Positions 18,328 through 27,457 of a DNA stretch of 51,470 nt are shown in pieces; the first letter of the stretch is position 1, and the number at the start of each line of letters is the position of its first letter. Position numbers and translations under genes: made by a program. This stretch comes from Pedobacter panaciterrae (GTDB lineage Bacteria > Bacteroidota > Bacteroidia > Sphingobacteriales > Sphingobacteriaceae), in assembly GCF_013204795.1 (NCBI RefSeq), contig NZ_JABMKW010000006.1, positions 1-51,470 of the forward strand. Direction: 5' to 3'. The notes under the pieces were generated by a model. That model searched no databases and had not been told where the DNA came from. It saw only the letters and a list, made by a program, of their open reading frames with translations.

Positions 18328-18849
18328 TTAATTGATGTTCAGTTCTTTTTTTAGTTTGTCGACTTCTAAAACTGATCTAATTCCTTTTATAAGGTAAACA
18401 ATAATGATCACCTTTAAAATTATGCCTGAAAATATTGTAACGGGGTCTACAATGGCATTTATAACATGGATAATCACATAAAGTGACAATCCGGATATCA
18501 TAGCTGCTGTTGGTTTGGTTTTGCTCCATACGCCAAAAGCTAAAAAAGCTCCTATAAGTATCACCGAGGTAAATAGAATAGCGAATTTATCCTGTTCATT
18601 TTTAGCTGTAAAATATCCAACAAAAAATGATATTACGCTAAGTCCTGCAATCCAGTATAGTGATTTTCGGGCAGATTCGACATTATTATTTAAATCCGAA
18701 AGGTCGATTTCTTTAGCATTTCTTTCAGAATAAAAAAAGTCTTGTTCTTGTTGAGTTCCCTTAAGTGGGAAGCCACATCCATTGCAAAATAAATCGTCAG
18801 ATTCGTGCTTGTTATTACAACAAGGACATGAGTTTGTATGATATTCCAT
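18328..18849 (-). CDS. zinc-ribbon multi-pass membrane protein
   Basis: An N-terminal zinc ribbon (Cys pairs around residues 8-11 and 22-25, in SCPCCNNKHESDDLFCNGCG) is followed by a short linker. About four hydrophobic segments come next (roughly 65-82, 88-108, 112-128 and 133-152). There is no enzymatic motif that I recognise. It sits immediately before the CPBP gene with zero spacing, and both proteins have the same N-terminal zinc-ribbon plan, so they may form a complex or share a partner. The family has no function I can name. I see no clear promoter; the nearest -7-like sequence, in 18849-18916, has one mismatch. Confidence 0.7.
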   Translation of the reverse strand: MEYHTNSCPCCNNKHESDDLFCNGCGFPLKGTQQEQDFFYSERNAKEIDLSDLNNNVESARKSLYWIAGLSVISFFVGYFTAKNEQDKFAILFTSVILIGAFLAFGVWSKTKPTAAMISGLSLYVIIHVINAIVDPVTIFSGIILKVIIIVYLIKGIRSVLEVDKLKKELNIN

Positions 18850-18916
18850 ATAAGGCGTTAATTTATTTAAAGATATAACTGTAATAAGTAATCACAAAAT
18901 TAATTGAAAATTACCT

Positions 18917-20542
18917 TTACTTATTTGTGTATGTTTTACTGTAATTTATAAGCATTAAATCGTAACGCTTAAACTGCGTCTTTAGCCTTTTCTTAAAATC
19001 GACATAATTGCGTTTATTTTTTTGGCTCCATAAAACTTCGCTAAGTGCATCTAATCTGGGGAAAAGCATATATTCAGCTTTGGCTGGATTTGCAATATAT
19101 TCCGACCAAAGGTTTCCCTGTCCGCCCCAAATATATTCTGCTTCTTGGGCAGTAAGTTCAGCAGGAACGGGCTCATAATCATAAACAGTTTTTAGTGGTA
19201 AAAATTTAGCCGCCGTCAATGAGTCATCTTTCATAAACTGACCGTGATTAAAGTACATAGAATTTTCTGGAGTCATGATTACTTTATGGTGTTGTTTTGC
19301 CGCTGCAATGCCACCTTTCTCTCCACGCCAGCTCATCACAATAGCATTAGGCGCCAGGCCACCATCCAGAATCTCATCCCATCCAATTATCGTTTTTCCT
19401 TTACTGTTTACAAATTTTTCCATTCTATGAATAAAATAGCTTTGTAAACCATTCTCATCTTTTAATCCTTTTTCTTTAATCAGCTTTTGGGCAAATGGAG
19501 ATTGTTTCCACCAAATCTTTGAACATTCATCACCTCCAATATGAATGTACGGAGAAGGGAATAATTCCATTACTTCTGTCAGAACATCTTCCAGAAAGCT
19601 AAATGTTTTCTCAGTTGGCTGTAACACGTTATTGAATTTGTTGAAGATACCCCATGTTTGCGCCACCTGAGTTGGTATGGAAGGAGTGGTTCCCAATTCC
19701 GGATAAGCGGCTAATACTGCCATATTATGTCCGGGCATTTCAATTTCAGGAATAACGGTGATGTACCTTTCTGCTGCATATTTTATTATCTCTTTAACTT
19801 CCTCGTGTGTATAGTATCCTCCATATCTAATCCCGTCGTTTCCTGTTCCAGGATAAAGGCCAATAATAGTTCCATTACGCCATGCACTAATTTCCGTAAG
19901 CTTGGGGTGTTTTTTAATCTCTATCCGCCAACCATGGTCATCAGTCAGGTGCCAATGGAAATAGTTTAGTTTGTGCAGTGCCAGATAATCAATGTATTTC
20001 TTAATAAAATTAACATCAAAAAAATGCCGACTAACATCAAGGTGCATTCCCCTATAGGCAAAGCGGGGATAATCAATAATCTCCACTGTTGGAATAGTCA
20101 GTTTTTCCGGATTGTCTGGTTGCGATGGTAAAAGCTGTATAATACTTTGTATCGCATAGAAAATGCCTTGGGGAGATGGCGACCCTACATTTATTGTGGT
20201 TGGAAGCACTGAGAGTGTGTACTTGTCAGGATTGGGATATAATGTGCTGTCTACAATTAAATTTATAGATCGCCGAGGGCCAATTTTTGTAATCTCAGTA
20301 ATTATTTCCAGTTGTAAGTTATAATGGTTAGAGATATAATCTGATAAGAATTGAGCGGAAGACTGCGCCTGTGAAGTATTAATAAAGATCACAGTGTTTT
20401 TATCGATACTAAATTTCTCGTTGGGTATGGATCCTGCCCTCATTTCAACGGGTGCAGGTATTATATCTTGCGCACTCAGTTTAAAGGAAAGAATGATGAG
20501 TAAAAATAAGCTAAGTGTTATTCTCATAGTAGGAGGTATCAT
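18917..20542 (-). CDS. beta-N-acetylhexosaminidase, glycoside hydrolase family 20
   Basis: Secreted exo-enzyme removing terminal GlcNAc or GalNAc from glycans such as chitin oligomers or host and cell-wall polysaccharides. A signal peptide ends near LSAQ (about residue 25). The GH20b N-terminal domain covers about 27-155. The catalytic barrel includes YRGMHLDVSRHFF, HWHLTDDHGWRIEI and the catalytic Asp-Glu pair D338-E339 in HIGGDEC. Length 541 aa, normal. Two ATGs are possible, at 20542 and 20527. The second gives a more typical signal peptide, MRITLSLFLLIILSF. A -7-like box lies at 20553-20560. No sugar transporter or SusCD pair is adjacent, so it seems to act alone. Confidence 0.92.
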   Translation of the reverse strand: MIPPTMRITLSLFLLIILSFKLSAQDIIPAPVEMRAGSIPNEKFSIDKNTVIFINTSQAQSSAQFLSDYISNHYNLQLEIITEITKIGPRRSINLIVDSTLYPNPDKYTLSVLPTTINVGSPSPQGIFYAIQSIIQLLPSQPDNPEKLTIPTVEIIDYPRFAYRGMHLDVSRHFFDVNFIKKYIDYLALHKLNYFHWHLTDDHGWRIEIKKHPKLTEISAWRNGTIIGLYPGTGNDGIRYGGYYTHEEVKEIIKYAAERYITVIPEIEMPGHNMAVLAAYPELGTTPSIPTQVAQTWGIFNKFNNVLQPTEKTFSFLEDVLTEVMELFPSPYIHIGGDECSKIWWKQSPFAQKLIKEKGLKDENGLQSYFIHRMEKFVNSKGKTIIGWDEILDGGLAPNAIVMSWRGEKGGIAAAKQHHKVIMTPENSMYFNHGQFMKDDSLTAAKFLPLKTVYDYEPVPAELTAQEAEYIWGGQGNLWSEYIANPAKAEYMLFPRLDALSEVLWSQKNKRNYVDFKKRLKTQFKRYDLMLINYSKTYTNK

Positions 20543-20552
20543 GTGTGTTGCT

Positions 20553-20560
20553 CAAAAGTA
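20553..20560 (-). promoter_or_regulatory. candidate -7 box for the GH20 gene
   Basis: Minus-strand TACTTTTG fits TAnnTTTG, 10 nt before the first ATG and 25 nt before the second. There is no properly spaced -33 element. Confidence 0.3.
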
Positions 20561-20583
20561 ATAATATGAGTCCAAATTTTAGA

Positions 20584-20617
20584 GCAAAAAAAAGGCCCTC
20601 AAATTTTGAGGGCCTTT
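20584..20617 (-). terminator. intrinsic terminator after rpsA
   Basis: Arms 20591-20603 and 20605-20617 are perfectly complementary (core GGCCCTC/GAGGGCC). The minus strand continues into a run of T residues. It lies just after the S1 gene. Confidence 0.92.
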
Positions 20618-20640
20618 ATATTATATAAAGTTAAATGGAA

Positions 20641-22575
20641 CTAGCTTTTTTTAGCTTTATTCTCTTCACCTTCCATTTGTTGTTTTAATTGTGCAAGCAC
20701 GCCTAAATCACCTAATGTAGATTTTTCAACTGAATCTTTAACTTTTTTCACTGCATTGCTAGATGCTTTAGCTTCTTTTTTCTTAGTAGCTCTTTCTTCA
20801 GCAACAGCTTCAGCTTTAGCCTCTTCCCAGATACGGGCGTGAGAAACAACGATACGTTTAGCATCTTTGTTAAACTCAATGATTTTGAAATCATTAGTTT
20901 CTTCAGCTTTGATAGTAGTACCATCTTCTTTAGCCATATGCTTAGTAGGTACGAAACCTTCAACACCATAAGGTAAAGCAATAACAGCACCTTTATCAGT
21001 TACTTTAACAACAGTTCCCTGGTGGATTGAATCTACAGTAAAGATAGTTTCGAAAGTATCCCAAGGGTTTTCTTCAAGTTGTTTGTGACCTAAGCTTAAT
21101 TTACGGCTTTCAACGTCTAATTCAAGAACAACTACGTCTAATGTATCACCAACTTTAGTGAATTCGTTAGGGTGGTTAACTTTTTTAGACCAAGAAAGAT
21201 CAGATATATGGATTAAACCGTCAATACCTTCTTCGATTTCAACAAATACACCGAAGTTAGTCATGTTTTTGACTACAGCAGTATGTTTGCTTCCAATAGG
21301 ATATCTTTCAGCAACATTTTGCCAAGGATCTTGAGTTAATTGTTTAATGCCTAAACTCATTTTACGCTCGTCTCTGTCTAAAGTTAAAACTTCAGCTTCG
21401 ATTTCGTCGCTAACTTTCAGGAATTCCTGAGGGCTACGTAAGTTTTGAGACCAAGACATTTCTGATACGTGAATTAAACCTTCAACACCAGGAATGATTT
21501 CAAGGAAAGCACCGTAATCAGCAACAGTAACAATTTTACCTTTAACTTTAGAACCAACAGCTAAGTTAGCATCTAAAGATTCCCAAGGGTGAGGAGTTAA
21601 TTGTTTTAATCCTAATGCGATACGTTTTTTCTCGTCATCAAAGTCAAGAACTACAACGTTGATTTTTTCGTCTAAGCTCAATACTTCTTTTGGATGCTCT
21701 ATGCGGCCCCAAGAAATATCAGTGATGTGAAGTAAACCATCAACGCCACCTAAATCGATGAATACACCGAAGTCAGTGATGTTTTTAACAGTTCCTTCAA
21801 GTACCTGACCTTTTTCAAGTTTAGATACGATCTCAACTTTTTGGCTTTCTAAGTCGTCTTCAATTAAGATTTTATGAGATACAACTACGTTTTTAAACTC
21901 GTGGTTGATCTTAACAACTTTGAATTCCATTGTTTTACCCACGTATACATCGTAATCGCGGATAGGTTTGATGTCAATTTGAGAACCTGGTAAGAAAGCC
22001 TCAACACCCATAATGTCAACAATAAGACCACCTTTAGTACGGCTTTTAACAAATCCGTTGATAATTCTGTCATTGTCAAGGGCTTCATTGATAGTTTCCC
22101 ATGATCTCTGAGTTTTAGCTCTTTTACGAGATAAAATCAATTGGCCGTTAGCATCTTCTGGAGCTTCCACGAAAACGTCAACTTTATCGCCAACTTTCAA
22201 ATCAGGTGTATCACGGAATTCAGAAGTAGATACTAAACCGTCTGATTTAAATCCAACGTTCAATACCACGTCTTTGTTGTTTATAGAAACAACAGTACCG
22301 CTAATGATTTCACCTTGAGTGATTTGATTGAAAGTATCGGTATACATGTCTTCAAACTTTTTACGGTCTTCATCCGAGTATTTTCCGAAAACTTTATCAT
22401 CAGCATCCCAGTCAAAATCTTGATCAGGTGTTGCTAACGATGATTTGATCTGTTCGATCGACACTGAATCAGCTTCTGATTCAATGGTTTCTTTTTCTGC
22501 AAGACGAGCATCTGCGCCTTGTAGTTCAGCTGTTTTAGCCTCTAGTTCTTTTTCTGCTACTTGTTTTTTAGCCAT
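20641..22575 (-). CDS. rpsA: 30S ribosomal protein S1
   Basis: The ribosomal mRNA-binding protein, important in Bacteroidota, where many genes lack a Shine-Dalgarno sequence. After an acidic N-terminus of about 80 residues there are six S1 (OB-fold) repeats, beginning at TQGEIISGTVVSI, RIINGFVKSRTKGGL, GQVLEGTVKNITDFG, GSKVKGKIVTVADYG, GSKHTAVVKNMTNFG and SIHQGTVVKVTDKG. Repeats 3-5 carry the best-conserved GLLHITDISW-type motifs. The C-terminus is Lys/Glu-rich. I chose the ATG at 22575 (MAKKQVAEK) over an upstream start. AAGGAGA sits 10 nt before it, and the promoter lies within the would-be longer ORF. Length 644 aa. Confidence 0.95.
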   Translation of the reverse strand: MAKKQVAEKELEAKTAELQGADARLAEKETIESEADSVSIEQIKSSLATPDQDFDWDADDKVFGKYSDEDRKKFEDMYTDTFNQITQGEIISGTVVSINNKDVVLNVGFKSDGLVSTSEFRDTPDLKVGDKVDVFVEAPEDANGQLILSRKRAKTQRSWETINEALDNDRIINGFVKSRTKGGLIVDIMGVEAFLPGSQIDIKPIRDYDVYVGKTMEFKVVKINHEFKNVVVSHKILIEDDLESQKVEIVSKLEKGQVLEGTVKNITDFGVFIDLGGVDGLLHITDISWGRIEHPKEVLSLDEKINVVVLDFDDEKKRIALGLKQLTPHPWESLDANLAVGSKVKGKIVTVADYGAFLEIIPGVEGLIHVSEMSWSQNLRSPQEFLKVSDEIEAEVLTLDRDERKMSLGIKQLTQDPWQNVAERYPIGSKHTAVVKNMTNFGVFVEIEEGIDGLIHISDLSWSKKVNHPNEFTKVGDTLDVVVLELDVESRKLSLGHKQLEENPWDTFETIFTVDSIHQGTVVKVTDKGAVIALPYGVEGFVPTKHMAKEDGTTIKAEETNDFKIIEFNKDAKRIVVSHARIWEEAKAEAVAEERATKKKEAKASSNAVKKVKDSVEKSTLGDLGVLAQLKQQMEGEENKAKKS

Positions 22576-22583
22576 TAAAATTA

Positions 22584-22616
22584 AATCTCCTTTTCCCGTT
22601 AGGGACGGCAAAGATA
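22584..22616 (-). promoter_or_regulatory. promoter and ribosome binding site of rpsA
   Basis: Minus-strand TATCTTTG (22609-22616) matches the -7 consensus. A transcript starting just after it would have a leader of about 25 nt. The leader includes a small GC hairpin and the clear Shine-Dalgarno-like AAGGAGA 10 nt before the ATG at 22575, a strong site for this phylum. Confidence 0.55.
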
Positions 22617-22748
22617 ATAATTAATATTTTTAAAGAAAAGACTTTTTTGATAAATGTTGTTGATTTAGAACAGATTGTGTAGGGATTGCCACAACATTTA
22701 AATAAGTATATATATAATAGTTATTCTAAAAAGGTTGGGGGATTTGTG

Positions 22749-23723
22749 CTATGCAACCCGCACTTTAAATTTATCGCGATAATCTTTAGGCGGCATTCCG
22801 GAATTCTTTTTGAACAGCTGCCTAAAGGTTTTAAGATCATTATATCCTGAATTTAGCATAACTTCCAAAATGCTTTGATTTGTTTGTTCGAGGAGTTTTT
22901 TAGCGGCTTCTATCCTGGTTTTTTGAAGATATTCAATTAGTGTATTCCCCGTAGCCTGTTTAAACCGTCTGATAATATTGCGCCGGCTAGATGGGATTTG
23001 TTTTAATATATCATCAATTGTTATAGGCTCACTATAGGTGTTTTCCATGCAATGCTGGATTTTGGACACCAGTTCATCTCCATGGTCGCGAATAGGGGTA
23101 AAGGATCCAAAATGACTTTGTTGCTCACGGTTCATATCAATTGAAAATATTTTGGCTACACGTACTGCTACGTCGCGATTGCAGTAGTTATGAATTAACC
23201 TAAGTAGTAAATGAAAGCTACTTGTTGCGCCACCACTTGTATATATTCTTGTATCATGAGTAACTACGGCATCAGGCTTAAAAGTTACATCTGGAAAGTA
23301 AGAGGCAAAAGCTGAGCTGGCGTTGATATGAGTGGTTGCTTGTTTACCATTAAGCAAACCGCTTGCGGCTAGTAAGAATGCTCCAGTGCAGAAACTGGCG
23401 ATCTCTGCACCTTTTTTATATTGTTGTTGTAGCCAGGGTAAAAACTCAACATTTTCATTTAATGATAAGCCTATTTCTCCGGTGTCAAATGCAGGTATTA
23501 ACACAATGTCTTGTCTATCAGAGGAAGTTAAAAGCTTGGGAATATATTTTTCAAAGATGGCTACCTCATTGGTGTAATCTCCAATGTAAAATAGATTCAA
23601 ATTAAAAATAGCATCCTTACCATTCGATTTATAATAGCTGTTTACAGTATCAAATACGTCTAAAATCGCAGCAATACTAAGGAGACGATATTTTTTAGTT
23701 AATAATAGTGCAACTTGTATCAT
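22749..23723 (-). CDS. GlxA-type transcriptional regulator (DJ-1/PfpI domain plus AraC HTH)
   Basis: The N-terminal DJ-1/PfpI domain (about residues 1-180) has C112 in ASFCTGAFLLAASGLL at the place of the usual nucleophile elbow. The C-terminal AraC-type double helix-turn-helix (about 225-320) has ILEVMLNSGYNDLKTF and the usual MPPKDYRDKF close. The length of 324 aa is standard for GlxA-like regulators. A perfect 9-bp inverted repeat sits 4 nt before its ATG, suggesting autoregulation. It lies downstream of the PepSY/TonB-receptor pair on the same strand, but a long hairpin separates them. The ligand and targets are unknown. Confidence 0.88.
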   Translation of the reverse strand: MIQVALLLTKKYRLLSIAAILDVFDTVNSYYKSNGKDAIFNLNLFYIGDYTNEVAIFEKYIPKLLTSSDRQDIVLIPAFDTGEIGLSLNENVEFLPWLQQQYKKGAEIASFCTGAFLLAASGLLNGKQATTHINASSAFASYFPDVTFKPDAVVTHDTRIYTSGGATSSFHLLLRLIHNYCNRDVAVRVAKIFSIDMNREQQSHFGSFTPIRDHGDELVSKIQHCMENTYSEPITIDDILKQIPSSRRNIIRRFKQATGNTLIEYLQKTRIEAAKKLLEQTNQSILEVMLNSGYNDLKTFRQLFKKNSGMPPKDYRDKFKVRVA

Positions 23724-23727
23724 AGGT

Positions 23728-23747
23728 TTTGCATTTGGAAATGCAAA
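23728..23747. promoter_or_regulatory. perfect inverted repeat at the glxA-like start
   Basis: TTTGCATTT-GG-AAATGCAAA: two 9-nt arms with a 2-nt centre, starting 4 nt upstream of the start codon of the GlxA-like regulator. The position suits an autorepression site. No tested regulator is known to me. Confidence 0.4.
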
Positions 23748-23778
23748 TTAGGAAAAAAATGCTCAAGCCAATGATTTC

Positions 23779-23859
23779 TTCACACAATGCTCAGACTTCC
23801 TTCACACCAAACTCACTAGTAGGTGCTTTTTTGTGAAGGAAGTTTGCACAATGTGTGAA
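23779..23859. repeat. long imperfect hairpin directly after the PepSY gene
   Basis: Two 28-nt arms (23779-23806 and 23832-23859) form an inverted repeat. Perfect blocks TTCACACA/TGTGTGAA and ACTTCCTTCACA/TGTGAAGGAAGT flank an internal mismatch region. The loop is 25 nt. It abuts the stop codon of the PepSY gene. No U run follows on the minus strand, so it is not a standard intrinsic terminator. It may stabilise the mRNA 3' end or be a dispersed palindromic repeat. Confidence 0.6.
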
Positions 23860-25020
23860 TTAAGTGAGAGATTGCTTGCTTTTCTTTTTCCGTCCGCGCC
23901 AAATCAGGAAGCCGGTGATGGGTAGGCTGGCAGCAATCAAACTGGCTGCGAAGGCCATTATTTTTCCCGGAAGCCCCAATACTGCTCCTACATGAATGTC
24001 GTAGTTCATACGGGCGATCTTATCAGCTGCTGTCGCATTCTCAAGTTTACCATACATATGGTTTACCTCTATTTCTTGTAGTGTGTAACGGTCGTAAAAC
24101 AGGTAGTCCGACTTCCAATAAGTGTCGGGATCAGGATTAATCGATATTTCTACTGCTGAGTTTTTAGCATGAGGGGGATGCACATCCATACTGCCTTCAA
24201 AACCGGGTCTTTCGGTTCTTGCCTTTGCCCAAAGAATATCCTCTGCGGGTGCTTTACCCACAGCTGACGCAACTAATTTAGCATCAAGAGCGCTTTTTGA
24301 GATACTTTCTTCAAAAGGAATCATCTTCTTACTAGCTGAAGATACCCAGTAGACAGATTTAGCAAACCATTGAAAACCCATTACCAACCCAGAAAATGCT
24401 ATAAAAATCAGCACCCATGTCATGTAAAAGCCAAATACATTGTGGAGGTCATAGTTTACCCTTCGCCATTTTGCATTCCATTTTACAGTAAAGCGTTTTT
24501 TGCTTGCAGCTTTATTTTTAGGCCACCAAAGTATCAATCCTGAAAATAATAAGAAAGTAAATAACAAGGTGGCAGTAGCGAGAATAGGCTGACCGATATT
24601 TGGAGGTAGCCAGAGATAATAGTGGCCCATTATCATGATCCTGAAAAAGTCCCAGGCCATATCTTTCACTTTCAAAACTTCACCTGAATATGGGTTTACA
24701 TATACAGTCCAGTAATAGTCTTCACCTTCTTTAAAGTAAGATACTATTGAGGCTCTTCCGTTTTGATATCCTATACTATGGGCTTCTTTACCAGGCAGTG
24801 CACGGTCTGCAATTTTCTTTATTTTGGAAGGAGGTAGCAGAGGCTCATTTCTTATCTCGGCATATCTGTAAGATTGTACTGTATCCTCTATTTCCCGCTG
24901 AAATGCCAGTATACAGCCTGTGATACCTAGAAAACATACAAATAGCCCGGATGTTAATCCGAGCCATAAGTGTATTCGTCCAATCCAGTATTTAAACCGG
25001 TATTTTTTGTTATTAATCAT
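23860..25020 (-). CDS. PepSY-associated transmembrane protein (siderophore-iron reductase type)
   Basis: Inner-membrane protein with about four membrane helices: near residues 17-37, 145-165, about 195-215 and 345-370. The large periplasmic part contains PepSY-like sequence. Conserved membrane-edge histidines (IHLWLGLTSG, DLHNVFGFY, DIHVGAVLGLPG) fit members thought to carry electrons for ferric-siderophore reduction in the periplasm. The length of 386 aa is typical. Its ATG overlaps the stop of the TonB-receptor gene by one base (TAATG), so both are translated from one mRNA and should serve the same ligand. The reductase role is inference from such pairings; no heme-binding test can be made here. 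Confidence 0.85.
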   Translation of the reverse strand: MINNKKYRFKYWIGRIHLWLGLTSGLFVCFLGITGCILAFQREIEDTVQSYRYAEIRNEPLLPPSKIKKIADRALPGKEAHSIGYQNGRASIVSYFKEGEDYYWTVYVNPYSGEVLKVKDMAWDFFRIMIMGHYYLWLPPNIGQPILATATLLFTFLLFSGLILWWPKNKAASKKRFTVKWNAKWRRVNYDLHNVFGFYMTWVLIFIAFSGLVMGFQWFAKSVYWVSSASKKMIPFEESISKSALDAKLVASAVGKAPAEDILWAKARTERPGFEGSMDVHPPHAKNSAVEISINPDPDTYWKSDYLFYDRYTLQEIEVNHMYGKLENATAADKIARMNYDIHVGAVLGLPGKIMAFAASLIAASLPITGFLIWRGRKKKSKQSLT

Positions 25021-27437
25021 TAAAATTTATAGGCTATACTTAATCTATAATTTCTTGGAGATTCTGCCTGCCATGAATAAACTGCTTGTTCATAAGTTGG
25101 TGCGTTCCAATAATTGGTGTAATATGCTCCTGAATATAAATATTTATCCAGGATATTAAATACGTTTCCAGTGATTCTTAGATTTTTGTTTTCCCAGAAA
25201 AGTCCGGCGTCCAGCTTAAAATAATCAGGTAGATTCTGTTCTGAATTATCTCCGCTATACGTACCCATAGCTCTGCCTGCCAGATAGGTAAAGCCTGATG
25301 AAATACCTGTGCCTTTAAGAGCTCCCCTTTGTAAAGTATAACTTAACCAGGCATTAGAGGTATGTTTTGAAAAGCCGGGAACTACATCGCCAACAGCCAT
25401 ATCAGTTACACCATCTGCTACTTTGGTTACCTTGCCATCTGTATATGCATAATTGGCTATCAATTTCAAGCCAGTAAAGATCTCGCCTTTTAAGTCGAAT
25501 TCTATACCCTGTGCTCTTTTTTCGCCAACAACTATGCTAAAGTTATCGCCAGCTCCATTGGAGGGGTCTGAAGCAAGTTCGTTCTGTTTAAGAATTCGGT
25601 ATACAGATAAAGTAGTATTCCATTTTTCATCAAACCAATCCTTTTTAATACCAACTTCGTAATTGGTTCCGGTAATTGGATCAATACTTCCCCCATTACG
25701 TAAAAATCCAGTTTGGGGTATAAATGCTTCATCGTATACAGCATATATAGAAGTATTTTTGTCTACCGAGACGCTTAATCCCACACGCGGTGTGAAATGT
25801 TTTGCTTTGTCGGGACTTCCTCCCCATGCCGACTGGCTTACATAGGTATACCTTCCGGCAAGTGTTAAACGAATTCTGTTATCCAGAAAGCCAAGTTCGT
25901 CTTGTAGATAACCGCTTAGGTATTTTTGGTCCATTAACCCACCTGCGGCAATTGCCCGGTCTTTCAAACTAGTTACTCTGTCAAATTCAGGATAGCCATT
26001 AGATGGAAAACCATAGTTAGGATTTTTTAAATCAAAAGGTGAAGATGGGAGATCCAAATCATGGGATTGACCCCAATCTGCCATATAGCTTTTTTTTCCT
26101 CCATCAAAGCCGGCTAAAATATTATGATTAATACCACCTGTTTTTACCTTTCCGTTGATAAAGAATTGGGCTAATTTCATGGTGCTTTCAGCATCCCAAA
26201 TACCAACATTTCTAATTAGGGTGCTGTTGGCGTATACTGCAGATGGCCATGAACTATATCCATTTTGCAGGTATTTGGAATAGGCTACCTGTGCCGTTGC
26301 TTTCCAGTTGTTACTAAAGTTGTGTTGTAAATTAATAAAAGCACTATGATCGTTAATTCTGGTTGGAGGCACTCCCGGTTGGGTAAGTGTAAAATCACGG
26401 GGCAGGGTGGCGTAACCTTCAGGAGAGAAGATGTAAAACGAACCTACTTCCGTCATTTTTGCATTTTGCCATGCATATTCTGCAGTTAATTTAGTTTTAT
26501 TGGATAACTGGTAGCTTAATGAAGGCGCAAAGGTGTAGCGGTCATTTTTCTCAAACGGTCTGAATGAGTCCTTTGTTTGAGCCGCGGCATTCAATCGGAA
26601 CAACAACTTTCCATCATCGGTTAATTTCCTGTCAAAATCTATACTGGTTCTATATAGGTCAAAGCTGCCTGCGGTAAAAGAAACTTCTCCACGGTTGTTG
26701 CCCGTTGGTTTTTTGGTAACAACGTTATACATTCCACTTGGATCTCCATTACCTATCATAAAACCTGCTGGTCCTTTCACGAATTCAATATGATCTACCA
26801 TACTCATATCCTCTGTAAGCGGTCCCCAGTATGATGCAACAAAGTTAAATCCATTTCGCATCGCTTGAATTTGTGAACCACGCATTGTGATATTGGTATA
26901 CATGTCGCCCCAATGCTCTAGCCTTGCAGCTCCACTGACGTTCCTGAGTACTCCATCACTCATGCTAATTACTTGCTGATCAGCCAGGGCTAATGAGCTA
27001 ACAATCTGAATGTTTTGCGGTATTTCTAACAATGGTTGGTTTAATCTTAAAGATGATGAGGGTTGATCTACTTTGTATCTTTTGGCATTTGTAGATATGT
27101 TTACCTCTTCCAGTGTGCTAAGGTCTTCTCTCAATACAAAATCAACTTTAGTACTTGTTGATTCTGTAACGTCTGCGGTTTTTTCTTGAGGACTTAAACC
27201 AACCGCTGAAACTCTTATGGTATATCTTCCAGGATTCACTTTGTTGATTTCATAATCACCCTTTTCATTCGTAGTTGCCCCAAACGGTGTCCCAATTAAC
27301 TTAACAGATACAAATGCAGCATTGTGCCCATCTGATGTGGTGATCTTTCCGGTAATGCTGCCGGTTTGTTGGGCCATAGCATTAACTGAGAGAAACAACA
27401 GCGTTATAAGTACATTAAATACTCTAAAATTATTCAT
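25020..27437 (-). CDS. TonB-dependent siderophore receptor
   Basis: Outer-membrane active transporter, probably for a ferric siderophore. A signal peptide (1-22, ends NAMAQ) comes first. A carboxypeptidase-regulatory-like beta domain (about 25-105, GSITGKITTSDGHNAAFVSV...) is typical of Bacteroidota. A TonB-box-like segment LEEVNIST lies near 107-114. The plug (about 125-250) includes IPQNIQIVS and MRGSQIQAMRNGFN. The barrel runs to the terminal Phe (YRLSIAYKF). Length 805 aa. The plug matches the siderophore-receptor subgroup in style. It is the first gene of a two-gene operon with the PepSY protein. Two near-identical 15-bp inverted elements upstream make metal regulation likely. The ligand is unknown. 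Confidence 0.92.
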   Translation of the reverse strand: MNNFRVFNVLITLLFLSVNAMAQQTGSITGKITTSDGHNAAFVSVKLIGTPFGATTNEKGDYEINKVNPGRYTIRVSAVGLSPQEKTADVTESTSTKVDFVLREDLSTLEEVNISTNAKRYKVDQPSSSLRLNQPLLEIPQNIQIVSSLALADQQVISMSDGVLRNVSGAARLEHWGDMYTNITMRGSQIQAMRNGFNFVASYWGPLTEDMSMVDHIEFVKGPAGFMIGNGDPSGMYNVVTKKPTGNNRGEVSFTAGSFDLYRTSIDFDRKLTDDGKLLFRLNAAAQTKDSFRPFEKNDRYTFAPSLSYQLSNKTKLTAEYAWQNAKMTEVGSFYIFSPEGYATLPRDFTLTQPGVPPTRINDHSAFINLQHNFSNNWKATAQVAYSKYLQNGYSSWPSAVYANSTLIRNVGIWDAESTMKLAQFFINGKVKTGGINHNILAGFDGGKKSYMADWGQSHDLDLPSSPFDLKNPNYGFPSNGYPEFDRVTSLKDRAIAAGGLMDQKYLSGYLQDELGFLDNRIRLTLAGRYTYVSQSAWGGSPDKAKHFTPRVGLSVSVDKNTSIYAVYDEAFIPQTGFLRNGGSIDPITGTNYEVGIKKDWFDEKWNTTLSVYRILKQNELASDPSNGAGDNFSIVVGEKRAQGIEFDLKGEIFTGLKLIANYAYTDGKVTKVADGVTDMAVGDVVPGFSKHTSNAWLSYTLQRGALKGTGISSGFTYLAGRAMGTYSGDNSEQNLPDYFKLDAGLFWENKNLRITGNVFNILDKYLYSGAYYTNYWNAPTYEQAVYSWQAESPRNYRLSIAYKF

Positions 27438-27457
27438 TTATTCTTTTGTTTGCTTAT

